A stretch of DNA of 26,727 nt from an uncultured Acidobacteriota bacterium (GTDB taxonomy: Bacteria; Acidobacteriota; JAAYUB01). The position numbers were made by a program, and so were the translations under genes. The notes under the pieces were generated by a model, which ran no database searches, was not told where the DNA came from, and was given only the letters and a program-made list of their open reading frames with translations. This document shows, in pieces, positions 1 through 10,235 of the stretch. Each line of letters begins with the position of its first letter. Within the stretch, counting starts at the first letter, position 1. The stretch is from assembly GCA_937925645.1 (NCBI GenBank), contig CALAMB010000434.1:1-26727 (forward strand), read 5' to 3'.

Positions 1-48
1 TTTAAAGGATTTGGTGCGAGTTTCAACGCGGTCGTGAATGCCGGATGA
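1..48 (+). CDS. Possible C-terminal tail of an upstream gene (partial)
   Basis: Frame 1 is open from the left edge and ends with a TGA at 46-48. That stop overlaps the ATG of the RDD gene as ATGA, the usual arrangement of translationally coupled genes. The 15 residues (FKGFGASFNAVVNAG) are too few to identify a family. The RDD gene has no clear ribosome binding site of its own, which favours coupling. A second open frame ending at 35-37 is a possible alternative, so the call is tentative. Confidence 0.4.
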   Translation, partial: FKGFGASFNAVVNAG

Positions 49-1109
49 AGAAAAACGACGATCAGCGGTTGCTCCAGTTTCCCTCCGTCTTCAATCTGGA
101 ACCCGGCGGCAAGGCCGAGGTCAAGCCCGTTGAAGATGAGAACGCCCCCGAATGGCGCCGGGAAGTCAGCCGCAAGGTTGAAGAACATCGCAAGATGAAG
201 GAGCTCCAGGACAACCTGGACATCCTCCGGCGGATCGACCCGCCCGGTGACGACGCCGCAATTGCGGATCATGAGAAGACCCGGCTCGACGAGCGGTTCA
301 CCGCCACCCCGTCCGCGGCGCCGGCTGTGGGGGCCGCCATCCGGGACGAGCGCCTTCGGCAGGCGCTGCAGACGCCCAAGCCGCGGGACGGCGCGGCCCG
401 CACCCACGTGGACAGCGACCTGAAGGAGAAGCTGGCGGATCAGCACCGCCAGTTGTTCAAGGATGCCGTTGTCGAGACGGACGAGGACACCACCGACTCC
501 ATCACCCAGCCCATCGCCTTCGACGAGTTGGACCTGGCCAAGAACCCCGCGCTCATCTTCGAGGAAGAACCGGCGGCGGCGGAAGCGGAGGTCGCGGAGG
601 AGCCCGTGTCCAGGTCCGAGTACGACCTGCCGCTGGGCGAACTGCTCAGCCGGTACGAGCAGCGCGGCTCCCGGCCCCGGAAGGCGGCCGCGCCAACAGC
701 CGATCGCACCTTGCTGGTCAGCCGGTTTCTGGCCGGCCTCATTGATTTCGTGCTGGTGACGGGGCTGGCAGTGGCGCTGCTGGCCATCGTTGCCTGGCTC
801 ACCGGCGGAGGGCTGTTCTCCCCGCGGATGGGCGCGCTGCTGGGCGGACTGTTCGTGCTGCTGCATTTCATCTACAGCTTCTACTTCCTTTTTCTGGGCG
901 GCCAGACACCCGGCATGGCCATGGTGGGCCTCCAGGTGGTCCGAGCCGGTGACCGCGAGCTGCCGCCGCGGGCGATCCTGGTGCGCACCACCATCTACCT
1001 CCTGGCCGTCGCCTGCGCGGGCATCGGCCTGATCTGGGGCGTCTTCGACCGGGAAGCCAAGTGCTGGCAGGACATCTTGTCCGATTCCCACGTCACCCGG
1101 GTCGCCTGA
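45..1109 (+). CDS. RDD family membrane protein with a long charged N-terminal region
   Basis: The protein has 354 residues. Residues 1 to about 220 are charged, rich in Glu, Ala and Pro, and probably disordered and cytoplasmic. The C-terminal 130 residues form an RDD domain. Its signature residues are visible as Arg227 and Asp234 in the first membrane segment and Asp343 in the CWQDILS motif, with the typical GGQTPGMAMVGLQVV stretch between segments two and three. Three membrane segments lie near 227-252, 262-285 and 310-333. RDD proteins are poorly understood; some are linked to ion or solute transport. The N-terminal extension is unlike that of short RDD proteins and could bind a partner, but nothing shows which. 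The gene overlaps a possible upstream stop and lies directly before rqcH. Confidence 0.85.
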   Translation: MKKNDDQRLLQFPSVFNLEPGGKAEVKPVEDENAPEWRREVSRKVEEHRKMKELQDNLDILRRIDPPGDDAAIADHEKTRLDERFTATPSAAPAVGAAIRDERLRQALQTPKPRDGAARTHVDSDLKEKLADQHRQLFKDAVVETDEDTTDSITQPIAFDELDLAKNPALIFEEEPAAAEAEVAEEPVSRSEYDLPLGELLSRYEQRGSRPRKAAAPTADRTLLVSRFLAGLIDFVLVTGLAVALLAIVAWLTGGGLFSPRMGALLGGLFVLLHFIYSFYFLFLGGQTPGMAMVGLQVVRAGDRELPPRAILVRTTIYLLAVACAGIGLIWGVFDREAKCWQDILSDSHVTRVA

Positions 1110-1111
1110 TC

Positions 1112-2821
1112 TTGCTCGAAGATTTTCACCTCCACCACCTCTGCCTGGGGCTGCGGCAGCGGCTCGTCGGTCTCCGGGTTGCGGACGTGCAGACCGCCGG
1201 CGCTACGCGCCTGCTGATCCGGTGGGAGGGCGCCGCGGCGCGCTGCCTGGTGCAGCTCGATCCGGACCGGCCCGCCATCCGGATCGTGGCCGCGGGAGGC
1301 CGGGGGGAATCCAGCGCGTGGGTGAATTGTCCGGTGGTGGCGGACGGGCTGGTGGGCCGCCGGCTTGCGGATCTGGCGAAGGCGCCCGACGACCGCCGCG
1401 TGGTGCTCGCTTTCGGCGATGCCGGCCGGTCGCCCCGGCTGATCGCCGAGGTGCGGCCCATCGCACCGTCCCTCCATCTGTGCGACGCCCGGGGCGTCGT
1501 CCGGTACGCGATGGGGCCGCTGCGCGCCCAGTTTCAGTCGGAAGGGGAGCCATACCGCGAACCGGATCGCGCCGGTCGGGTGCCTCCCGAAGCCGGCCCG
1601 ATCCGGGCACTGCTCGCCGGCACCGGGGCCGCCGTTCGGCGGACGCTGCTCGGTCGGGTGCAGCAGCTCAGCCCGCTCCTTCTGGACGAGGCGCTGGCCC
1701 GCGCGGGCGCCGATGATCCCGACGCTCTGGCCGCGGCGGTGGCGGCGGTGGTGGCGGAAGCGTACGCGCCGTCCGCGGGCGCCGTCCTGTACGTGCGGCA
1801 GCCGTGGCTGCCCGATGAATACCGCCTGGATCCCCGGCAGGACCTCCGCCTCAGTGCCTGCCCGCTGCACGTGTGCCGCGACTGGGCCGCGCGCCGGTTC
1901 GAGCGGTTCGAGGACGCGGCGGACTGCTGGCTCGACTACGCGGAGGCGCACCGGCGGTTCGCCGGACGGCGGGATGCCGCCATCCGCGCGCTGGGGGCGA
2001 AGCTGAAGAAGTGCGAGGTCCGCATCGCGGCGCTGGAGCGGGAGCTGGCGCGAGCCGCGGAGGCCGAAACAGGCCGGAAGTACGGCGAGTTGATCCTGGC
2101 CCATCTGCACCACCTGGGCGCGGCGCACCGGGGCGAGGCGGTGGAGGTGCCCGACGTGTACCATCCCGGCGGCCCCGCCGTCCGCGTGCCCCTGGATCCG
2201 GAAAAGACCCTTCGTGAAAACGCCGACCTCTATTTCCGCCGCTGGCGCAAGGCGCGCCAGGCGCGCGAAATCCTGCCGGAGCGATTGCGGGCGGAACGCG
2301 ACCGCCGGGCGGCGTTGGCGGGACATGCGGCGTCCGTCCGGACGGCCGTCCGTGAAAGCGATCTGGCTGCGGTGCCGGCAGCGGCCGGGCCGCAGTCGCC
2401 GGCGGTGCGCCAGCGGCCGGCCAAAGGAAGCGACGGAACGGGCCAGCGGTTTCGCCGGTTCCGGACCCGGGGCGGCCTGGCGGTGCGGGTGGGCCGGAGC
2501 GCCGCCGAGAACGACCGGCTGACGTTCGGGAGCAGCCGTCCGGATGACGTGTGGCTGCACGCCTCCGATTACGCCGGGTCCCACGTGGTCCTGACCTGGG
2601 GGCAGAAAGCGGAGCCGCCGCTGGCCGACCTGCGCGAGGCGGCGGCGGTGGCCGCCTGGTACTCGGGCGCCCGCCGCGAGCCGGCGGCGGACGTGCGCTG
2701 GACCCGCTGCAAGTACGTGCAAAAAGTGAAGGGGACCGCCGGACTGGTCCGGCTGATGAAAGTCAGGACGCTGCGGGTGGCGCCCGCCCTGCCCAAGGAC
2801 GAACCCGAAGGGGAACCCTGA
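1112..2821 (+). CDS. rqcH: NFACT family protein, RqcH homologue (ribosome-associated quality control)
   Basis: RqcH binds the stalled 50S-peptidyl-tRNA complex and recruits tRNA-Ala to add a degradation tail to the nascent chain. The 569-residue product has an NFACT-N domain; a coiled coil with a basic patch around the RRDAAIRALGAKLKK stretch; and a C-terminal NFACT-R domain with VGRSAAENDRLTF, DVWLHASDYAGSHVVL and KYVQKVKG. An Asp-Arg pair falls at residues 94-95 in DDRRVV. It matches the Asp97-Arg98 pair needed for tRNA binding in Bacillus subtilis RqcH. I chose the TTG at 1112, three bases after the RDD stop, because it puts the first helix and the DR pair at family-like positions. An in-frame ATG at 1061 would add 17 residues inside the RDD gene. 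The fibronectin-binding name of older annotations refers to the same family. Confidence 0.85.
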   Translation: MLEDFHLHHLCLGLRQRLVGLRVADVQTAGATRLLIRWEGAAARCLVQLDPDRPAIRIVAAGGRGESSAWVNCPVVADGLVGRRLADLAKAPDDRRVVLAFGDAGRSPRLIAEVRPIAPSLHLCDARGVVRYAMGPLRAQFQSEGEPYREPDRAGRVPPEAGPIRALLAGTGAAVRRTLLGRVQQLSPLLLDEALARAGADDPDALAAAVAAVVAEAYAPSAGAVLYVRQPWLPDEYRLDPRQDLRLSACPLHVCRDWAARRFERFEDAADCWLDYAEAHRRFAGRRDAAIRALGAKLKKCEVRIAALERELARAAEAETGRKYGELILAHLHHLGAAHRGEAVEVPDVYHPGGPAVRVPLDPEKTLRENADLYFRRWRKARQAREILPERLRAERDRRAALAGHAASVRTAVRESDLAAVPAAAGPQSPAVRQRPAKGSDGTGQRFRRFRTRGGLAVRVGRSAAENDRLTFGSSRPDDVWLHASDYAGSHVVLTWGQKAEPPLADLREAAAVAAWYSGARREPAADVRWTRCKYVQKVKGTAGLVRLMKVRTLRVAPALPKDEPEGEP

Positions 2822-2860
2822 CCCGCCGGTCCTGCCGGCCGACGACCCGGGAAAATGAAA

Positions 2861-2883
2861 CGACCGGGCGCGGGGCCCGGTCG
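2861..2883 (-). terminator. Hairpin between convergent rqcH and GT2 genes, likely terminator
   Basis: A perfect 9-bp GC-rich stem (2861-2869 with 2875-2883) encloses a 5-base loop. Read on the minus strand, it lies 38 bases past the GT2 stop codon and is followed by TTTCATTTT, a fair intrinsic terminator. On the plus strand it lies 40 bases after rqcH but lacks a good T-tract, so its action there is less sure. Confidence 0.65.
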
Positions 2884-2920
2884 GGTGGTCGTTGGGCTCA
2901 GGAGACGAGCGGGAGGAGGA

Positions 2921-4513
2921 TCAGTCGATCAACGCCCGCAGCCGGCGATACTGCATGTCCACGAACGGGAATTTGAGCAGGTTGTGGAAGAGTGAGGAGA
3001 AGCCGGTGTAGAAGTACCCGACGATGAACAGCAGCAGGAAAGGAAGCACGCCGAAATTCCCGATGGCCACGCAGTAGCCGAACACCCAGGTGAAGAAGGA
3101 GCCGAAGGCGATCTCCACCAGTGGCCAGATGCCGATCTTGCCGCGGTACTTCTTGCGCAGCCAGCTGTCCTTCCGTCCGGTGACGTGATACTTCGGCGTG
3201 CGGATGAAGGCCGACTTGATGCCGAGCAGCGCCTCGAGAACGGCCTTGCCGTTGGTCACCGTCAGGCCGATGCCCAGCGCCATGAGGAACGGCAGCAGCC
3301 GGACCCGCTCTTTCCAGTCGGCGTACAGCGCCTTCTGCGAGTGGATGTAGAACAGCGCCACGCTCAGCGTGGAGGCGACGAAAATGGGCAGATCCAGAAC
3401 CAGCATTTCCCAGATACCCTGGTGGAAGCGCACGATGATCGCCGGCAGCAGGACGAGCGACAGCACCACCATCAGCGGATAGGCGAAGTTGGCGGTCAAG
3501 TGGAACACCGCCTCGGTCTTGATGGGGCGGGGGAGCGGCGCCCGCAGAATGGGGCCCAGCATCTTGAGACAGACCTGGGTGGAACCCTTGGCCCAGCGGT
3601 TCTGCTGATTCTTGAAGGCGTTCATTTCCACCGGCAGCTCGGCGGGGCATTCGATTTCGGGCAGGTAAACGAACTTCCAGCCCTTCATCTGGGCGCGCAG
3701 GCTCAGGTCGAGATCCTCGGTGATTGTGTCGTGGCTCCAGCCGCCGGCGTCGGCGATGGCCTGCTTGCGCCACAGCCCGGCGGTACCGTTGAAGTTGACG
3801 AACAGTCCGGCGCGGGCGCGGGGCAGACTTTCCATCATGAAGTGGCCGTCGAGGAAGAGGGTCTGGGCGCGGGTCAGCAGGGAATAGTCGCCGTTGAGGT
3901 GGGCCCAGCGGGTCTGGACGATCGCCACGCGGGGATCGGTGAAGTGATGAACCGTGCGCTGCAGGAAGTCCGAGTGCGGCACGAAGTCGGCGTCGAAGAT
4001 CGCGACGATGTCGCCCCTGGCGGTGCGCAGTCCGTTCTCCAGCGCGCCGGCCTTGAATCCGCCGCGGTTGGTCCGGTGGATGTACTCCACGTCGAAGCCG
4101 CGATCGGTCCAGTACGCCACCGCCTGCTGCATGATCCCCACCGTCTCGTCGGTGGAATCGTCCAGAACCTGGATGTGGAGCTTGTCCTTGGGGTAGTCCA
4201 GCTGGCAGGCGGAGTTGAGGATCCGGGGGCCGACGTACATCTCATTGTACATGGGGAGCTGCACCGTGACCATGGGCAGTTCCTCGAAGTGGCCCGCCGG
4301 CGCCACGCGTTCGTGGCGGTGTTTGCGGAAGAGGTGGAGATAGTAGAAACGCCGCAGGCCGTAAGCGCTCAGCACGATGAGGACGCCGAAGTAGATGAGC
4401 AGGATGATCAGGTCGAACAGCTCGGGGCGGTACAGGAACGAGAGGTTGCCGCTGGCCAGGAATTTTTCGTAACTTCCCGGAGGCAGGCGATGGTTGAACG
4501 GGTTTCCAAACAT
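2921..4513 (-). CDS. Membrane glycosyltransferase family 2 (cellulose/mannan-synthase-like)
   Basis: This 530-residue processive-type GT2 enzyme has a first membrane segment near residues 32-53. The GT-A catalytic domain follows, with all the expected acidic motifs: Asp118-Asp119 in VLDDS, the DAD metal/UDP site at 174-176, the TED general-base motif at 265-267, and QxxRW at 303-307. Further membrane segments lie near 340-360, 370-390, 405-420, 465-485 and 487-505. It should use a nucleotide sugar to build a beta-linked polysaccharide or glycolipid at the inner membrane. The layout resembles CslA/CslC-like and bacterial cellulose-synthase-like enzymes, but the short C-terminus lacks a PilZ domain. 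The product cannot be told from sequence. A GAGGAG ribosome site three bases before the ATG supports the start. No bcs-type or export partner is adjacent, so it appears to be a single-gene unit. Confidence 0.88.
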   Translation of the reverse strand: MFGNPFNHRLPPGSYEKFLASGNLSFLYRPELFDLIILLIYFGVLIVLSAYGLRRFYYLHLFRKHRHERVAPAGHFEELPMVTVQLPMYNEMYVGPRILNSACQLDYPKDKLHIQVLDDSTDETVGIMQQAVAYWTDRGFDVEYIHRTNRGGFKAGALENGLRTARGDIVAIFDADFVPHSDFLQRTVHHFTDPRVAIVQTRWAHLNGDYSLLTRAQTLFLDGHFMMESLPRARAGLFVNFNGTAGLWRKQAIADAGGWSHDTITEDLDLSLRAQMKGWKFVYLPEIECPAELPVEMNAFKNQQNRWAKGSTQVCLKMLGPILRAPLPRPIKTEAVFHLTANFAYPLMVVLSLVLLPAIIVRFHQGIWEMLVLDLPIFVASTLSVALFYIHSQKALYADWKERVRLLPFLMALGIGLTVTNGKAVLEALLGIKSAFIRTPKYHVTGRKDSWLRKKYRGKIGIWPLVEIAFGSFFTWVFGYCVAIGNFGVLPFLLLFIVGYFYTGFSSLFHNLLKFPFVDMQYRRLRALID

Positions 4514-4647
4514 AGGCTCCTCATCCGGCTGGATTGACGGGGTGTCCGGTCAAGACGATCGATCATACGAGGGCCTATGCTAGTCGGAGCGGCGGGCCGA
4601 GGGAAGACGAATCTTGTATGGAATTGTCAGCGGTTGTAATCGGGCCG

Positions 4648-6096
4648 TCAGCGGTAGATGCGGGGGCCGTCGGCGGCGTTTTCGGCGAGGGCGCCGCCGA
4701 TGGCGCGGGCCAGGGCGGCGCGGTCGGGAAAGTCGTGATACTTGAAAAAGGTGATGGCCTGGCTGTTCTTGCGCAGCCAGCGCAGCGCCAGCGGGAACGA
4801 CGCGTCCCGGTACGCCTGCAGGGCCGGGTGCGGCTGGTCGGCGGCGGCGGCGGCCAGGACGGCGTCCAGCGACTCCGCCGGGGCGCCGGTCCGCGGCAGG
4901 GCCAGGGAGCGGATCCGACCGCCGGGGTGCAGCGTCCAGAGGCAGGCCTTCCCGGGATCATGATGGGGCAGGAGGGCGAGGAGCACGTCGTCGATCCCCT
5001 TCTCCCGGGGCACCGGCTGGACGTCCAACTGGACATTGACGGCGGGCTGGTGGCGGGCGATGAGCTCGGCCTCCTCCAGTAGCGCCTCAAGGTCGGAGCC
5101 AAGCGCGATGTGGCGCAGCCGGCGGGTGTCGCGCTGGATCCGCTCCAGTTTCGGATCGTCGTCGGCCCGCCAGCGGAAGTAGCTCTGGACCCGCCGACGC
5201 AGGTTGACGCTCTTGCCCACGTAAATGACGGTGTCGTGGTCGTCCAGGAACAGGTACACCCCCGGGGCTTCGGGCAGCGCGGCCAGGTCGGCCGGCGTGA
5301 AGGCGTAGCGTCCGAAATCAGCCGGGGTGTGGAGGGCGGCCAGCGCGTCGTCCAGCTCGTCCAGCCGCTCCACGCCCTGAATCGCCAGCTCGGCGGCCAG
5401 CCGCGGCAGCAGCGCCGGCAGTGCGGCCAGTTCGTCCACGAACGGATCGTCCCGGCGCGTCGCCACGGCGGCGAAGTCCAGCAGGGCCTCGAGGCCGGGC
5501 CGCGGCCCGCCGGGCAGGACCAGCCAGCCCACGTCGGCGAGCGATCGAAACGGCTCCGGCAGGACGGACCCGGTGTCCTCGGCGGCCTGAAGCCAGGGGC
5601 CGAGCGCCCGGGCGTTCATCCCCCGCAGGCACAGGCCGGTGCCGGCGAAGACCTCGTCCAGGACGCGCAACACCTTGAGCTCGGTGAGAAGCAGCGGCGG
5701 CGGCGCCAATCCTTCCAGCGCGGCGGCGGCGTCCCGAAGGGCATCCGCCGGGCCCACGGCGGCGATCTGGCACTCGAGGGGCGAATCGGCATCCGGCTGG
5801 AAACGGGTCACGGCCACGAGCCGCAACGGCCCCTGTCCGGACGTTCGGGTGGACGCCGTGAGCACCGTCCAGCGAACCGCCGCCAGCCGGTCGCCGGCCG
5901 TGTCGGCGACGGTTTCCCACCCCTCCGGCAGGCGGCGGAAGCGCGGGTCACGCTGGAGCGCCGCCTCGAGGATCCGGACGGCGGTCGCCTGGCCTGATGT
6001 CGCGGCGCCCAGGTGGCGGGCGCACAGCTCGGCGGACGGCACCGGGGCCGGCGCGCCGCGCAGGGCGTCGTAAATGCGGTCTTCAAGGCGCTTCAT
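4648..6096 (-). CDS. GIY-YIG nuclease with degenerate DnaQ-like exonuclease region
   Basis: The 482-residue protein has a winged-helix-like start (residues 1-63), a middle part (about 70-245), and a UvrC-type GIY-YIG domain (about 275-356). The last carries GVY at 279-281, YVG at 292-294, the catalytic-type Arg in NLRRRVQSYF, and the Glu in LLEEAELIARHQPAVN. About 125 residues of unassigned sequence follow. This order matches DnaQ-exonuclease/UvrC-N fusion proteins (Cho-like repair nucleases). In the middle part the DEDD motifs look lost: VLTASTRTSG stands where VVDVETTG is expected, and NARALGPWL where HNARFDLGFL is expected. The likely role is DNA incision by the GIY-YIG domain alone; this is inferred. 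The start overlaps the stop of the upstream HExxH gene as ATGA, so the two are co-translated. Confidence 0.75.
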   Translation of the reverse strand: MKRLEDRIYDALRGAPAPVPSAELCARHLGAATSGQATAVRILEAALQRDPRFRRLPEGWETVADTAGDRLAAVRWTVLTASTRTSGQGPLRLVAVTRFQPDADSPLECQIAAVGPADALRDAAAALEGLAPPPLLLTELKVLRVLDEVFAGTGLCLRGMNARALGPWLQAAEDTGSVLPEPFRSLADVGWLVLPGGPRPGLEALLDFAAVATRRDDPFVDELAALPALLPRLAAELAIQGVERLDELDDALAALHTPADFGRYAFTPADLAALPEAPGVYLFLDDHDTVIYVGKSVNLRRRVQSYFRWRADDDPKLERIQRDTRRLRHIALGSDLEALLEEAELIARHQPAVNVQLDVQPVPREKGIDDVLLALLPHHDPGKACLWTLHPGGRIRSLALPRTGAPAESLDAVLAAAAADQPHPALQAYRDASFPLALRWLRKNSQAITFFKYHDFPDRAALARAIGGALAENAADGPRIYR

Positions 6097-7322
6097 GGCG
6101 GGCCGTCGCCGATCCGGAGGAGTACCGTGTCGGTCGCGGTCCGCGCCGCGACAAGGCGCGGGGCGTCGGCGGACCAGGCGCCGAGGGCGGCCTGGAACCG
6201 GTCGGCGTCGGCGGCCGTGTCCCAGGCGATCAGCCAGAGAACCAGCGGGGGGCGGCCGTCGCCGCGCGCCACCAGCACCAGGGTGTCGCCGCCCCAGCCG
6301 CGGGCGGCTGCCACGGCGTCGGTCTCAGGCAAACCGCGCTTCAGGAATTCGGCCAGCTGGAACTGGCCCCACCGGCGGGGCTGCCCGGCGGGTCGGCCCA
6401 GCTCGCGCCAGTGGGATTCGTCCAGAGCGGCCGGCCGGCCGTTTTCCGGCGGCGATGACAGATACTTCTCCGGCCGCAGGATCTGCTCAGTGGTGTCGGG
6501 CGGATGCTCCACCAGCCGGAGGATCTGGGCGAAGGTGCGCGTCGCCATCAGCCGGCAGACGAAGTCGGTGCCCTCGAGATAAGGGAAGAGCATGGCGGCC
6601 TGCAGGAAGACCGGCGCCCGGGCGAACACGGCCGTCTGCTCCTGGGACTGCCGGGCGGCGGCGCGCAGCGTCGCGGCGATGCCGGGGATGGCGGCGACCC
6701 GCTCCACCGGAGTGTCCGTCATGTAGGCCAGCATCGCGACGGTGGCCCCGCCCTCGAGCAGCGCCATCAGGGCCAGCGCGGCATCGTCGTCGTGGCGGAC
6801 CCGATCCTGGAGGGCGCCGATTCCGCCATACTGGTCCTGCAGGGCGTGGACCAGTTCGTGGGCCATGACCGCCTCCTGGAGGGCCGGGTCAATCCAGTCG
6901 GCCATCACGTAGGCGCCGCTCCCGGGGTCGTAAAAGCCGCCCAGTTGTTCGGTGTACAACTCCGCCACCAGGCGTTTCAAATCCGTCCCGGCCGGCACCA
7001 GTCCCAGGGTTTCCAGAATGATCGTCTCTTCGCGGATTTCGGCTTCGGTGTAATCCTCGCCGAGCTTGTGCAGCACCAGGGCCTCGATCTCGGCCTTGTT
7101 CATGATGCGCGCGGCGACGGGCCGCTTGCGCGGGACGCCGGTGAGCCGCTCGAGTTTGGCCAGCACCCGCTCCACGGCCGCGGTATCGGGCGCTGCGGCG
7201 GCGGGCGCCGTCGCCTGCTCGCCGGCCGCGGGCGGTGACGCCGCGGGGGCAGCGGCCGGAGTGATCCCCGGGCCGGCAAGCCAGCCGATGACGAACAGCA
7301 TCGGGGTGAGCAGTCGAACCAT
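6093..7322 (-). CDS. Putative secreted zinc metallopeptidase (HExxH)
   Basis: The 409-residue product starts with a signal peptide (hydrophobic core about residues 3-19) and an Ala/Pro-rich linker to about residue 48. A zinc-binding HELVH motif sits at 155-159 in AHELVHALQDQYGG. A candidate third ligand, Glu190 in LLEGGATV, follows 31 residues later, as in gluzincin-type peptidases. A conserved-looking GGFYDPGSGAYV stretch just before the motif resembles the edge strand seen in such enzymes. I do not recognise the exact family; substrate and activity are unknown, and location is probably periplasmic or extracytoplasmic. It is the first gene of a two-gene unit with the GIY-YIG nuclease (4-base overlap) and has a good promoter just upstream. 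Nothing obvious links a secreted protease to a DNA nuclease, so the pairing may be incidental. Confidence 0.7.
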   Translation of the reverse strand: MVRLLTPMLFVIGWLAGPGITPAAAPAASPPAAGEQATAPAAAAPDTAAVERVLAKLERLTGVPRKRPVAARIMNKAEIEALVLHKLGEDYTEAEIREETIILETLGLVPAGTDLKRLVAELYTEQLGGFYDPGSGAYVMADWIDPALQEAVMAHELVHALQDQYGGIGALQDRVRHDDDAALALMALLEGGATVAMLAYMTDTPVERVAAIPGIAATLRAAARQSQEQTAVFARAPVFLQAAMLFPYLEGTDFVCRLMATRTFAQILRLVEHPPDTTEQILRPEKYLSSPPENGRPAALDESHWRELGRPAGQPRRWGQFQLAEFLKRGLPETDAVAAARGWGGDTLVLVARGDGRPPLVLWLIAWDTAADADRFQAALGAWSADAPRLVAARTATDTVLLRIGDGPP

Positions 7323-7352
7323 GGACGCGGACTCCCGTGGCGACAGGCGGCC

Positions 7353-7381
7353 ATTGTAGCAGATCCGTCGCTGGATTGCAC
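7353..7381 (-). promoter_or_regulatory. Extended -10 promoter for the HExxH gene
   Basis: On the minus strand TACAAT (7353-7358) is preceded directly by TGC, an extended -10 element. GTGCAA (7376-7381) lies 17 bases further upstream as a weak -35. Transcription would start about 24 bases before the ATG at 7322. The same TCTGCTACAAT string occurs in the hemD promoter. Confidence 0.6.
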
Positions 7382-7438
7382 CGCCTCGGCCGTGGCCGTT
7401 CGGCCGGGCGCACCCGCCGCCCCGGGCAAAAATATCTC

Positions 7439-7465
7439 TTTACAGACCGGGAAAGCTGTGATAAA
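7439..7465 (+). promoter_or_regulatory. Candidate promoter for rpsO-pnp
   Basis: TTTACA (7439-7444) matches the -35 consensus at five of six bases. GATAAA (7460-7465), preceded by TGT, could be an extended -10 with a short 15-base spacer. The region is markedly more AT-rich than its surroundings and lies just upstream of the rpsO ribosome site. The spacer is suboptimal, so the exact hexamers are uncertain. Confidence 0.45.
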
Positions 7466-7502
7466 AAGTCTGTCTTTTGATTGAAGCCCGAGGAGGACAC
7501 TC

Positions 7503-7772
7503 TTGTCTCTGACGAACGAATCGAAGCAGCAAATCATGAAACAGTACCAGCGCCACGCCAAGGACGTCGGTTCCACGGAAGTCCAGGTGGCCCTGCTGAC
7601 CCAGCGCATCAACGACCTCAACGAGCATTTCCGGTCCCACGTCAAGGATCATCACTCCCGGCGCGGTCTCCTGCAGCTCGTGGGACAGCGGAAACGGCTG
7701 CTGGAATACCTGAAGCAGACCGATATCGAGCGCTATCGCAAGCTCATCGGCGAGCTGGGACTGAGGAAGTAA
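7503..7772 (+). CDS. rpsO: 30S ribosomal protein S15
   Basis: S15 binds the central domain of 16S rRNA early in small-subunit assembly. The 89-residue product has full family length and its hallmark stretches: [40 protein letters not shown] and [12 protein letters not shown]. Translation starts at TTG (7503), behind a strong GAGGAGGA ribosome site at about 7490-7497; no in-frame ATG gives a full-length protein. It lies directly before pnp, as in most bacteria. In Escherichia coli S15 represses its own translation through its leader. Here the leader is only a few dozen bases, with just a small GACA/TGTC hairpin across the start codon (7496-7507), so similar control is possible but not shown. 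Confidence 0.97.
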   Translation: MSLTNESKQQIMKQYQRHAKDVGSTEVQVALLTQRINDLNEHFRSHVKDHHSRRGLLQLVGQRKRLLEYLKQTDIERYRKLIGELGLRK

Positions 7773-7807
7773 CCGCTAATTTGACCGCACCCGACATTGA
7801 TACCGAC

Positions 7808-7851
7808 CAAGACGCCGCGAGGAAGGGGTGCTCCCTCCCGCCGGCGTCTTG
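7808..7851 (+). terminator. rpsO-pnp intergenic hairpin (attenuator, terminator or processing site)
   Basis: Perfect 9-base arms (7808-7816 and 7843-7851) close a stem whose inner part can pair further (GCG/AGGAAGGG against CCCTCCCGC, with a bulge). A T-rich run, TTGTTCATTATTCC, follows. It can act as a partial terminator after rpsO. It also sits where E. coli has the RNase III site for pnp autoregulation; that parallel is by position only. Confidence 0.6.
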
Positions 7852-7950
7852 TTCATTATTCCTTCCCGTCATCCTGAGACTATCGGCCGATGCCGCACCG
7901 GCATCCCGGATCATGACACCGGGGAGACACACGCATCTGGAGGATTCGAT

Positions 7951-10146
<2,196 letters not shown>

Positions 10147-10175
10147 ACCGGTTCGGACAATTCCCCAAAACAAAC

Positions 10176-10212
10176 AGGCGGGCTGCCCATGGCAGCCCGC
10201 CTCTGTTTTTTT
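10176..10212 (+). terminator. Intrinsic terminator after pnp, probably bidirectional
   Basis: A perfect 12-bp GC-rich stem (10176-10187 with 10191-10202) has a 3-base loop and is followed by CTG and seven Ts (10206-10212). On the opposite strand the same hairpin is followed by TGTTTGTTTT. It can therefore also stop transcripts of the convergent RNase E/G gene ending at 10236. Confidence 0.93.
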
Positions 10213-10235
10213 GGCTGCGCCGCGCGGCGGCGCCG

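Noticed and set aside
3185..4537. 450-codon plus-strand frame opposite the GT2 gene
   Set aside because: The GT2 gene has every catalytic motif; the opposite frame has biased composition and no motif.
4562..4567. TATGAT on the minus strand, 49 bases before the GT2 start, considered as a -10 box
   Set aside because: It matches five of six bases, but no -35-like hexamer or TG extension lies at the right distance, so I did not list it as a promoter.
7466..7510. Possible S15-binding regulatory fold in the rpsO leader
   Set aside because: The leader is short and I can draw only a 4-bp hairpin over the start codon; no three-way junction or pseudoknot like known S15 sites is evident.
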